Shown here: piece by piece, positions 39,412-46,760 of the stretch
Numbering within the stretch: position 1 is the first letter of the stretch
Layout: each line of letters begins with the position of its first letter
Source of the DNA: Nannocystis exedens
GTDB taxonomy: Bacteria; Myxococcota_A; Polyangia; Nannocystales; Nannocystaceae
Length of the DNA stretch: 64,000 nt
Assembly (NCBI RefSeq): GCF_002343915.1
Contig: NZ_NETK01000002.1
Span: 248,001-312,000, forward strand
Direction of reading: 5' to 3'
Notes under the pieces: generated by a model
The model's database searches: none
Told to the model about the DNA's origin: nothing
Seen by the model: only the letters and a program-made list of their open reading frames with translations
Program-made: the position numbers and the translations under genes

Positions 39412-40089
39412 ATGCCCGGCTCGTCGCTGCACGGGCGCGCCTTCACGCGCGTCGCCGTGATCGTCGTCCTCTCGCTGACTCCGGCGCTGGCGCAGGCCCA
39501 GGAGCCTGCGACGCCCGAGCCGGTGGCCGAGGGGCCCGCGGCGGCGCCGGCGCCGAGCGAGCCGCGGCCGCCGGCGGTCGAGGTCGAGGCGGCCCGGCGC
39601 GTGCGCCACAACTGGTACGCGGGCTTCGGCGTCGGCCTCGGCGTCGGCAACCTGCGCCGCACCGACACCGGGCGCAACGCGCTGTCGGTGGCGCTGCTCG
39701 GCCAGGTTCGCGCGGGCGGACGGATCCGCGACAACCTGCTGGTCGGCGGGCTGTTGTCGATGACGCTCGGCGGAGCCCGCCGCGGCCAGGGGGTGTTCTC
39801 GGTGCTGGCCGAGGTCATCGGCTACCCGATCAAGGGCAAGGGGCTGGTGCTGCAGGGCGCGGCCGGGCTCGGCGCCTTCGTTCAGGCCGAGGTGACCGAC
39901 CTCGTCCATCCGTCGGCCGGCTTCAGCCGCACCGCCGTCGGGATCGCGTTCGGCCTCGGGCTCGGCTACGAGTTCTGGCTGGCTCGCCGCTTCAACCTCG
40001 GGCTGATGCTCCGCAGCGACGGGATGGCGGCGCCGCAGCTCGGGCTGCGCGCGGCAGGGACGCTCGGGCTGACGTTCACCTGGTACTGA
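39412..40089 (+). CDS. outer-membrane beta-barrel-like protein
   Basis: A 225-residue protein with a signal peptide (VAVIVVLSLTPALAQA) and a Pro/Glu-rich linker. Its barrel-like part of about 160 residues is made of alternating strands (YAGFGVGLGVGNL, LVGGLLSMTLGG, VLQGAAGLGAFV, GIAFGLGLGYEFW) and ends LGLTFTWY with a terminal aromatic. This is the pattern of a small eight-stranded outer-membrane protein; no specific family was recognised. ATG 39412 has TATAGT 7 nt upstream and no obvious ribosome-binding site. A 14-bp tandem array follows the stop directly. Confidence 0.65.
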   Translation: MPGSSLHGRAFTRVAVIVVLSLTPALAQAQEPATPEPVAEGPAAAPAPSEPRPPAVEVEAARRVRHNWYAGFGVGLGVGNLRRTDTGRNALSVALLGQVRAGGRIRDNLLVGGLLSMTLGGARRGQGVFSVLAEVIGYPIKGKGLVLQGAAGLGAFVQAEVTDLVHPSAGFSRTAVGIAFGLGLGYEFWLARRFNLGLMLRSDGMAAPQLGLRAAGTLGLTFTWY

Positions 40090-40178
40090 GGGCAGGTCCG
40101 AAGGGGCAGGCCCGAAGGGGCAGGCCCGAAGGGACAGGTCCGCCGGGACAGGCCCGAAGGGGCAGGTCCGAACGGTCA
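40090..40178. repeat. 14-bp tandem array of half-elements
   Basis: Six units of the form GGGGCAGGYCCGAA and a truncated seventh follow in tandem between the stop of the barrel-like gene and the stop of the BrkB-family gene. The unit equals one arm and the loop of the dispersed palindrome (GGACAGGTCCGAA). The array overlaps the last three bases of the minus-strand gene. Confidence 0.85.
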
Positions 40179-41525
40179 GGAGCTGCCGCCGCCGGCGCCG
40201 CGGCGCTCGCGGGCCTGCTCGATGAGGTGCTGGTAGGTGACGTCGCCGAGGACGCTGGCCTCGCCGCGGTCGCAGCGCTCGAACAGCTCGGTGAGGCTGT
40301 CGTCGCGCGGCTGGTCGACGTCGGCGCGGAACAGGCGGAGGATGTCGAGCACGCGCAGCTGGTCGAGCGGGCGCGCGGGGACGTAGCCGTTGTCGTCGCC
40401 GACGAGCCGCAGGACCACGCCGGCGGCCTCGAGGCGGGTGAGGACGTCGGACAGGCGGGTGGCCTCGACGCGGAACCGCGAGGCCAGGGCCTGCAGCACG
40501 AGCGGGGCGCCGCGGCGGTCGTAGTGGTCGCAGATGGCCAGGACGATCCGCGCGGCCAGGCGCGCCGCGCTGACGCCCCCCTCGGGGTCGCGCCGCAGGC
40601 TGGGGTTGACGAAGCCGTCGCGGCGGACCACCGCGATGTGCTGGACGACGTAGGCGATCTCGGCGGCGAGCAGGACGATCAGCCACGAGAGGTAGGCCCA
40701 CACGCAGAACACGGGGATCAGCGCGAGCGCGCCGTAGGTGCCCTCGTAGGTGCGGAAGGTGCCGAGGTAGAGGGCGAAGCCCCGCTTGCCGAACTCGAAC
40801 AGGGTGGCGCCGACGACCCCGCCGACGACGGCGGCCTTCCAGGTGACGGCGGTGGCCGGGAGGAACCGCAGCAGGACGACGAAGGCGATGTCGGTGCTGA
40901 GGTAGGGGATGACGGAGAAGTTCTGGTCGGTGAAGCGGGCGACGATCGACTGGGTGATGCTGAAGAAGATCACCAGCGGCGCGAGCGTGGTGAGCGTGTA
41001 GAACATCGCGAACTTGGCGACGATCGAGCGGCGCAGCTTGGCCCGCCAGATCTGGTTCATCGCGTCCTCGAGGGTGATGAACAGCAGCATGGCGCCGCCG
41101 ATCGAGCCGAGGAAGCCGACGACGCCGAGGTTCTCGACGGTGACCCGCGAGGCGAGGTCGTAGATCTGGGCGCTGATGATCTCGGAGCGCCCGGGGTCGG
41201 GGATCAGCGCCCGGGCGACGCGGTTGATGAAGCTGCGCCCGCTGTCCTCGCCGAGCAGGCCGAGCAGGGTGAGGACGAGGCCCGCGAACGGCACCAGCGA
41301 GAGCAGGGTCTGCAGCGCGAGGCTCGAGGCGAGGGTGGTGCTGCGATCGACGAAGAGCCACCGCCGCACCGCGTAGACGGCGGCGAGCCAGACCTGCCGC
41401 CCGGGGCTGGGGTCGAAGGTGACTGTCCTCGGGAACAGGTACTCGCGCAGCCAGGCCACCCGGGCGCGCCGCGAGACGGGCGCAGGCGCGTGGACGTCGG
41501 GGTCGGGCTGCGGCTCGTCCACCAT
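40176..41525 (-). CDS. YihY/BrkB-family inner-membrane protein
   Basis: A 449-residue protein. The first 330 residues carry the YihY/BrkB (RNase BN-like) domain with about six membrane helices. Its signatures are LASSLALQTLLSLVPFAGLV, a conserved GGAMLLFITLEDAMNQIW and the C-terminal LALIPVFCVWAYLSWLIVLL. The following 120 residues are soluble and look like a winged-helix or helical regulatory domain (ALASRFRVEATRLSDVLTRL). This fits the long form of the family found in several Proteobacteria and Myxococcota. BrkB relatives are sometimes labelled ribonuclease BN, but that activity belongs to another protein. Transport function is unproven. Confidence 0.88.
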   Translation of the reverse strand: MVDEPQPDPDVHAPAPVSRRARVAWLREYLFPRTVTFDPSPGRQVWLAAVYAVRRWLFVDRSTTLASSLALQTLLSLVPFAGLVLTLLGLLGEDSGRSFINRVARALIPDPGRSEIISAQIYDLASRVTVENLGVVGFLGSIGGAMLLFITLEDAMNQIWRAKLRRSIVAKFAMFYTLTTLAPLVIFFSITQSIVARFTDQNFSVIPYLSTDIAFVVLLRFLPATAVTWKAAVVGGVVGATLFEFGKRGFALYLGTFRTYEGTYGALALIPVFCVWAYLSWLIVLLAAEIAYVVQHIAVVRRDGFVNPSLRRDPEGGVSAARLAARIVLAICDHYDRRGAPLVLQALASRFRVEATRLSDVLTRLEAAGVVLRLVGDDNGYVPARPLDQLRVLDILRLFRADVDQPRDDSLTELFERCDRGEASVLGDVTYQHLIEQARERRGAGGGSS

Positions 41526-41581
41526 GGCTCCTCGCTCAGTGTGTCCGAGGTCCGTGCGGACCCGCTAGCGGTTCCCGCGGC

Positions 41582-42343
41582 TCATCCGCCCTGGGCGGCC
41601 GGCAGGCGCGGCGGGGCGGCCCGCTTGGCGGCCCGGGCGACTTTCTCGCGCAGCGGCTCGGCGAGCGCCTCGATGTCGTCGCGCAGGGCGCCGAGCTCCT
41701 CCTCGAGCCGACGCACGCGCTTCTCCGGGAGGCCGTCGAGGTCGGGCAGCAGCTCGGCGAGCTTGCGCGCCGCGGCCGAGGCCTTGTTGAGCAGGTCGAG
41801 CTTGTCGGCGCCCTTGGGCCGCGGGTGCAGCACGGGGTCGAAGCGCTTGCGCAGCTCGGCGACCGGCTGCCCCTCGTCGAACACGGCCGACTTGAGCTCG
41901 GTGAGCACCTCGGGGGCGTGCGGGCGCGCAGGCGCGCGGCGCGAGGGCGCGGGCTCCTCGTCGCCGCTGGGATCGTTGGCCGGACCGTCGCCGATCGCGC
42001 GCGAGAAGTAGTCGATCGCCTCGACGGTCGGGATCGTGCGCGCGACGCCGTCCCACTCGAGCACCTCGGGGGCGTGCCGCTGCACGGTCGAGTAGCTGAC
42101 GGTCAGCTTGTCGACCGTGGCCTTCTTGAGGGTCAGCTCCTGCGCGCAGTAGGCGTGGAAGTCGTCGTAACCCCAGCGCTCGTAGGCCCGACCGGCGCGC
42201 ACCTTGATGAGCGCCTCCGCGAGCTCGATCCACGAGCGCTTGAAGCGCTGGGTCCGCCGCACGACCTCGAGCCGCTGCGCGTCCCCGCCGGTCCGCTCGA
42301 GCAGCTCGGCGAGGTCGTCGATCTTCTTGGTTCCCTTGGACAC
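41582..42343 (-). CDS. helical protein of unknown function
   Basis: A 253-residue soluble protein without signal peptide or membrane segment. The N-terminal half has a conserved-looking helical segment (RFKRSWIELAEALIKVRAGR, YERWGYDDFHAYCAQELTLK, KLTVSYSTVQRH) that suggests a small DNA- or RNA-binding helix-turn-helix-like fold. A predicted coiled coil is at about 205-235 (EKRVRRLEEELGALRDDIEA). I recognise no family. The start GTG 42343 is supported by AGGAG seven bases upstream and fits a 47-bp gap to the divergent kinase gene. An ATG upstream at 42406 would run into the kinase promoter. Confidence 0.65.
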   Translation of the reverse strand: MSKGTKKIDDLAELLERTGGDAQRLEVVRRTQRFKRSWIELAEALIKVRAGRAYERWGYDDFHAYCAQELTLKKATVDKLTVSYSTVQRHAPEVLEWDGVARTIPTVEAIDYFSRAIGDGPANDPSGDEEPAPSRRAPARPHAPEVLTELKSAVFDEGQPVAELRKRFDPVLHPRPKGADKLDLLNKASAAARKLAELLPDLDGLPEKRVRRLEEELGALRDDIEALAEPLREKVARAAKRAAPPRLPAAQGG

Positions 42344-42378
42344 CGGGGCTCCTATATCACCCGGGCCGCGCCCTTTGG

Positions 42379-42384
42379 TACCGT
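42379..42384 (+). promoter_or_regulatory. possible -10 box before kinase gene
   Basis: TACCGT ends 6 nt before the GTG start of the kinase gene at 42391, in the 47-bp divergent gap. It is part of the TAnnnT set described under findings. Confidence 0.25.
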
Positions 42385-42390
42385 GGCCGG

Positions 42391-44289
42391 GTGGCCCCGG
42401 ACGCACAGGCGCTGGCGACGCTGGTCCAGCAGACGCCGCCGGAGCCGCAATCCGCGGCCGTGCGCCTGACGCGGACGGCGCGGGCGGACTGGCAGCCGGC
42501 CGAGGCCGATCCCCCGCTCCAGGCCGGGGCGGTGATCGACGGCCGCTACCGGGTGGTGACGGTCATCGGCGAGGGCGGGATGGGCCGCGTCTACGAGACG
42601 GAGCACCTGTTCCTCCGCCGCCGCCTGGCGCTCAAGCTGGTCCGCCGCGACGCGGGCACCGGCGAGGCGGCGAAGCGGCTGCTGCAAGAGGCGGTGCTGG
42701 CCGGCAAGGTGCCGCACGCGACGGTGGTGCCGGTGTTCGACTGCGCCGCCTTGCCCGACGGCCAGGTCTACGTGGCGATGGAGCTGCTGCGCGGCGAGAG
42801 CCTCGAGGAGGCGCTGCTGCGGCCGCAGCGGGCCGAGGACGTGCTGCGCTGGCTGGCCGAGGTGGCTCGCGGGCTGGCGGCGGCCCACCGCGCCGGGATC
42901 GTCCACCGCGACGTGAAGCCGGCCAACCTGTTCTTGGCCCGCACGAACGACGGATCGGTGCAGCCGCGGATCCTCGACTTCGGCATCGCCAAGCTGCTGC
43001 CCGGGCTCGCCGGCGAGGCCGGCGCCGTGGTCCAGACGCAGGCCGGCGCGCTGCTCGGGACGCCGTTCTACATGGCCCCCGAGCGGATCCGCGGCGAGAC
43101 CGGCGACGGCAGCGCGGACCTCTACGGGTTCGGCGTGATCCTCTACGAGGCGCTGACCGGGCAGGTGCCGTTCCTCGGCGAGGGCTTCATGGAGATCGTC
43201 GGCCGCCACCTGCGCGAGCCGCCGCTCGACCCGCGACAGGCGGCCCCCCAGCGGCGGATCCCCGACGCCCTCGCCGAGCTCGCGCTGGCCCTGCTGCGCA
43301 AGGAGCCGCAGGCGCGCCCGCGCGACGGCGACGCGGTGGCCGCCGCGCTGCTGGCGGTGCTGGAGCGCGAGCCGGCGACCGTGGCGGCGCTGCGGCTCGG
43401 GGCGGAGGCGCCGGTGTCGGTAGAGGCGGCGACGCAGGCGATCGAGGAGGGGTCGACGCAGCGGCTCGAAGGACAGGTCGTGGCGGACATGTCCGGAGAG
43501 ACAGCCGCGTTCGAGGGCGGCCCGGGGGACATGTCCTCGGGGGCAGGGCAGGGGACGGCGCGCTCGGGGTCGTTCGCGGGCGGCGAGGCGCGGGCCAGCG
43601 CGACGGCCGTGACGCTGGCGCCGGGGCCGGAGCCGGCCGCGGACGCGCCGGGGCCGCGCTCGGCGGAGAGGTCGGCGGGGACGGGCGCGGGGGCGCGGGC
43701 GGGTCGGCCCTCGCTGTCCTCGGGGACAGGCGAGGCGTCGACCGCGGACGGCGCGGGCGAGCTGTCCTCGGAGACAGGCGGGGAGCCGCTGGCGCCGACG
43801 AACGCGACGCCGGCGGCGCGTTCGGACATGTCCCCGGGGGCAGATCGAGCGGCGAGCAGCCTGCGCGCGGCGGCGCTGGTGCTGGCGTGTGCGGCGGGGG
43901 GGCTGGTGGCCTGGGTGCTGATGCCGCGCGACGAGGTCGGGGAGGCCGGGCCGGCGGCGGTCGAGGCCGCAGCCGCGAGCCCGGGGCCGGGCGCGCCGCT
44001 CCCGGTCGCTCCCGCGGCCGATCCGGTCGGGTCGACGGGGGAGGCGGCCGAGGCGAGGCCGGCCGATCCGTCGGCGACGGCCGTGAGCGGGTCCCCGGCG
44101 ACCGGAGGAGGGCCCGAGACGCCGGACGCGGCGACCACGGCCCCTGCGGCCGAGCCCGAGGCGAAGGCGGCCCCGGCGGCCTCGCCGTCGAAGAAGCGGG
44201 GCAAGAAACCGCCGCGCAAAGCTGGTACAACCGAGCCGGGTCCGCGCGAGCCAGGGCCGAAGATCAAGACCGATGTCTACGACGAGTGA
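42391..44289 (+). CDS. membrane-anchored Ser/Thr protein kinase
   Basis: A 632-residue Hanks-type kinase. The kinase domain covers residues about 52-325: glycine loop IGEGGMGRVYE, Lys82 in ALKLV, HRDVKPANL with Asp174, DFG from Asp196 and GTPFYMAPER. All catalytic residues are present, so it should be active. A low-complexity Ala/Gly/Ser/Pro linker of about 160 residues follows, then one membrane helix (AALVLACAAGGLVAWVLM near 500) and an Ala/Pro/Lys-rich extracytoplasmic tail. The linker contains six in-frame copies of the dispersed palindrome (residues about 359-484) that encode short MS/LS-G-x-G peptides. The start is GTG 42391. The next gene begins inside its last codons. Confidence 0.92.
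   Translation: MAPDAQALATLVQQTPPEPQSAAVRLTRTARADWQPAEADPPLQAGAVIDGRYRVVTVIGEGGMGRVYETEHLFLRRRLALKLVRRDAGTGEAAKRLLQEAVLAGKVPHATVVPVFDCAALPDGQVYVAMELLRGESLEEALLRPQRAEDVLRWLAEVARGLAAAHRAGIVHRDVKPANLFLARTNDGSVQPRILDFGIAKLLPGLAGEAGAVVQTQAGALLGTPFYMAPERIRGETGDGSADLYGFGVILYEALTGQVPFLGEGFMEIVGRHLREPPLDPRQAAPQRRIPDALAELALALLRKEPQARPRDGDAVAAALLAVLEREPATVAALRLGAEAPVSVEAATQAIEEGSTQRLEGQVVADMSGETAAFEGGPGDMSSGAGQGTARSGSFAGGEARASATAVTLAPGPEPAADAPGPRSAERSAGTGAGARAGRPSLSSGTGEASTADGAGELSSETGGEPLAPTNATPAARSDMSPGADRAASSLRAAALVLACAAGGLVAWVLMPRDEVGEAGPAAVEAAAASPGPGAPLPVAPAADPVGSTGEAAEARPADPSATAVSGSPATGGGPETPDAATTAPAAEPEAKAAPAASPSKKRGKKPPRKAGTTEPGPREPGPKIKTDVYDE
43465..43842 (+). repeat. six dispersed palindromes in kinase linker
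   Basis: Copies lie at 43465 (CTCGAAGGACAGGTCG), 43487-43506 (GACATGTCCGGAGAGACAGC), 43529-43548, 43713-43731 (GCTGTCCTCGGGGACAGGC), 43761-43779 and 43825-43842. All are read in frame, as ADMSGETA, DMSSGAGQ, LSSGTGE, LSSETGG and DMSPGAD. They account for much of the length of the linker between kinase domain and membrane helix. Confidence 0.75.
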
Positions 44290-44947
44290 GACCCCGGGGT
44301 GCCAGCGTCCGCGAGCGGCGGGCTGGCGACGCGCGCTGGTCGGCGCCCTCGTGTTCGCGCTGGCGCGCCCGGCCGCGGCGGCTCCGGGTGCCCCCTCCGA
44401 GGCGCCGGCGACCGTCGACGCGGCGCTCGCGGCGGGGGACCTCGGGACGGCCCGCGCGCTGGCCGAGAAGGCCCGCGAGGCCGATCCGAGCGCCGACAAC
44501 TGGCGCCGTGAGGCCGAGGTGTGCCAGCGCCTGGCCGACTACGCGTGCGCCCGCGCGGCCTGGAAGGGGCACCTGGCCGCCCTGCCGAAAGGGGCCGACC
44601 GCGAGGCGGCCGAGGCCCAGCTCGCTGCGCTCGAGGACATGTCCCGGGGGACAGTCGCCGACGAGGCGCCGTCGACCCACCGCGCGGCGCTCGACAAGGC
44701 CCGCGCCGACAAGGAGGCCGGTCTGCGCCCCAAGCCGGCCGTCGCCGAGGGGCCGAAGCCGGCGCCGGTGAAGCGCGAGCGGATCGTGAAGAAGTGGTAC
44801 TTCTGGGTGACGACGATCGCCATCGCGGCGGCGGCCGGGGCGATCACCGGCATCGCCATCCAGGCCGCCCGCGACGAGCGCGCCGACGACCTCGACGAGG
44901 GCGCTCGCCTGCGCGTCCAGCCCGAGGGCCTCGGGCTGCGGTTCTGA
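44273..44947 (+). CDS. TPR-like membrane protein linked to kinase gene
   Basis: A 224-residue protein that overlaps the end of the kinase gene by 17 bp, so the two are translationally coupled. A signal/anchor segment (ALVGALVFALARPAAA) is followed by a helical repeat like TPR units (TVDAALAAGDLGTARALAEK ... CQRLADYACARAAWKGHLAA ... EAAEAQLAALEDM). A second membrane helix lies near residue 165-190 (WVTTIAIAAAAGAITGIAIQ). The Cys residues in VCQRLADYACARA suggest a periplasmic, disulfide-containing repeat. An in-frame dispersed palindrome encodes EDMSRGTVAD. Probably works with the kinase at the membrane; no other function can be stated. Confidence 0.7.
   Translation: MSTTSETPGCQRPRAAGWRRALVGALVFALARPAAAAPGAPSEAPATVDAALAAGDLGTARALAEKAREADPSADNWRREAEVCQRLADYACARAAWKGHLAALPKGADREAAEAQLAALEDMSRGTVADEAPSTHRAALDKARADKEAGLRPKPAVAEGPKPAPVKRERIVKKWYFWVTTIAIAAAAGAITGIAIQAARDERADDLDEGARLRVQPEGLGLRF
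44634..44654 (+). repeat. dispersed palindrome in TPR-like gene
   Basis: GGACATGTCCCGGGGGACAG is read in frame as DMSRGT between two helical parts of the protein. Confidence 0.5.
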
Positions 44948-45381
44948 GGCACCGGGAGCCTTGGTTCCGCAGGGGGGGCCGGCAGCGCGCTCGGTCGGCC
45001 CGCGGCGGGTCGGAGCTCCGCGCCGAGCGGGCGGAGGCCTCCGGGGTGGGCTGTCCGGAGGGACAGGAATTGCGCGAGGCGTGATATGTCCTGAGAGACA
45101 GGTTACGCGAGCGGCGTGGTCGGCCGGAGATGTCCCGAAGGACAGGATGAGCGCGAACGGGCGTAGCGACAGCGAATTCGGGGGTCCGCGATCCGCATGT
45201 CTTCAAGGACAGGTTGATGTTGGCGGGCCCGCGCCCGCTCGGACGCGGGGGCCAGCCGACTGCGGGGGCGCCGCCACGGCTGGGCCCGCTGGCCGCGGGT
45301 GTCTCGAGGGACATCTCTCCCGGGGCGAGGCGATCTTCGGCGCCGGGTGTGACCGATCCGACGACGCGCGGTTTCGGGCGG
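44948..45381. other. intergenic region rich in dispersed palindromes
   Basis: 434 bp between the TPR-like gene (plus) and the lipoprotein gene (minus), convergent. No gene is supported. It is the densest non-coding cluster of the dispersed element: GCTGTCCGGAGGGACAGG (45050-45067), ATATGTCCTGAGAGACAGGT (45084-45103), GATGTCCCGAAGGACAGG (45129-45146), GCATGTCTTCAAGGACAGGT (45195-45214) and a weaker one at 45299-45318. Each could fold into a short hairpin on either strand. Confidence 0.7.
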
Positions 45382-46500
45382 CTAGTAGACGGCGCCGTGG
45401 AGGGTGAAGCGCAGGCGCATGAGCGAGAGAGCGCCGCTGCCGCCGGAGGCGAAGATGCGCAGGCCCTGGAACTCGTTGTTGTCGACGATGCAGGTCTCGA
45501 GGTCGACGCCGGTGCTGTGGATCGACCAGTCGTTGGCCATCGTGCCGGTGGCGCCGCACTTGTTGAGCTGATTCTGCACGGTGAACGTCACCGACGAGCC
45601 GACCGAGTAGCTGCGGCCCTGGACGCACACCGTCGCGTAGTCGTAGGTGAGGCCGCCGATCCCGAACATGATCTGCAGGGCGCCGTTGCCGTCGACGATC
45701 GCGACCCGGCCGATCTGGTCGTCCTCGACCTCGACGTTCTGATAGATGTCCCACACCTCGGGCCACGACTCGCCCTGCGGCGCCCAGTCGGCCTCGCCCC
45801 AGCCGGGGGTGGGCGAGTAGGTCCAGTCGGGGTTGGTCGAGGTGAACGCGCTGCTGTAGTCGATTTCGAGCCAGACGCCGTCGGACGGGAAGCCGCACGG
45901 GTCGGTCGCGGGCGCGGGCGTGGGTGTGCAGTCGTTCTCGCAGCCGTCGCCCGGGGTCTTGTTGCCGTCGTCGCACTGCTCGCCGCCCTCGACGTCGCCG
46001 TCGCCGCAGACCGGCGGCGCGGGCGGTCCGCACAGGCCGGCCTGGCACTCGAGGCCGGGGTCGCAGATGTCGGACTGGCCGCAGGGACAGCCGTCCTGTC
46101 CGATCGGACAGGGCTCGGCGGTCGTGCCGTCGCCGGCGGTCGTGGTGCTCATGCCCTCGCCGGTGGTCGTGGTCGTCGCGTCGCTGGCGGCCGTGTCGCC
46201 GCTCGTGTCGGTCGCCGAGGTGCCGCTCGCGGGCTCGCTGGTGCCCGTGGTCGAGGTGCCGCTGGCGTCGCCCTCGCTGCTGTCACCGGACGGCGCGTCG
46301 GTCGTCGCGTCGGTCGCCGCAGTCGCGGACCCGGCGGATGTGGTCGGTGTCGGCTCGGATGTGGCGGAGTCGGACGTCGCCGCGCCGGTCGAACTCGGGG
46401 CCGTGACCGAGGTGATGCCCGCGGAGGCGGTCGTCGGGGTGTCCGAGGGATCGCCGCAGGCGGCGAGGAGCAGGAGCGGTCCGAGGCGACGCGGGCGCAT
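45382..46500 (-). CDS. lipoprotein with Thr/Ser linker and one Cys-repeat module
   Basis: A 372-residue predicted surface lipoprotein. The signal peptide MRPRRLGPLLLLAAC has lipobox LAAC (Cys15). A Thr/Ser/Ala linker of about 110 residues follows, then a Cys-rich part (CPIGQDGCPCGQSDICDPGL) and one module of the type CGDGxxxxGExCDDGN. The C-terminal 170 residues (VWLEIDYSSAFTSTNPDWTY ... LSLMRLRFTLHGAVY) form a beta-rich domain with two cysteines that I do not recognise. ATG 46500 was chosen over 46662 because it starts the lipoprotein signal; TATCCT lies 8 nt before it on the minus strand. Ligand unknown. Confidence 0.75.
   Translation of the reverse strand: MRPRRLGPLLLLAACGDPSDTPTTASAGITSVTAPSSTGAATSDSATSEPTPTTSAGSATAATDATTDAPSGDSSEGDASGTSTTGTSEPASGTSATDTSGDTAASDATTTTTGEGMSTTTAGDGTTAEPCPIGQDGCPCGQSDICDPGLECQAGLCGPPAPPVCGDGDVEGGEQCDDGNKTPGDGCENDCTPTPAPATDPCGFPSDGVWLEIDYSSAFTSTNPDWTYSPTPGWGEADWAPQGESWPEVWDIYQNVEVEDDQIGRVAIVDGNGALQIMFGIGGLTYDYATVCVQGRSYSVGSSVTFTVQNQLNKCGATGTMANDWSIHSTGVDLETCIVDNNEFQGLRIFASGGSGALSLMRLRFTLHGAVY
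46095..46112. repeat. perfect 18-bp dispersed palindrome
   Basis: CCTGTCCGATCGGACAGG is a perfect palindrome inside the lipoprotein gene. It encodes part of the CPIGQDG segment on the minus strand, so it contributes a cysteine. Confidence 0.55.
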
Positions 46501-46760
46501 GGCGGCGGAGGATAGTGGGTGGCTCCGGGGCAGGCGAGGGGTCGAGTGCGGGGTTTGCACCAGACGGGTCCCCGCCCGGCGCAGCACTTTGGTCGCGCGC
46601 AGCGGGTCCATGCTACGTTGGGTCGCACGACGACACGCGGGCGCGGGTCCGATCTCGCGCACGGGAATTGCTTTACGGGCCTCCGGGCCCGACCTGCGCC
46701 ACGGCCCGCGAGGCCTCCACGCTTCACGGGCCTGAATTCGCCTACTGCACCGAGGGCACG

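Noticed and set aside
40176..41525. Assignment of the BrkB-family protein as ribonuclease BN
   Set aside because: The RNase BN name was attached to this membrane family in error in older annotation; nothing in the sequence supports nuclease activity.
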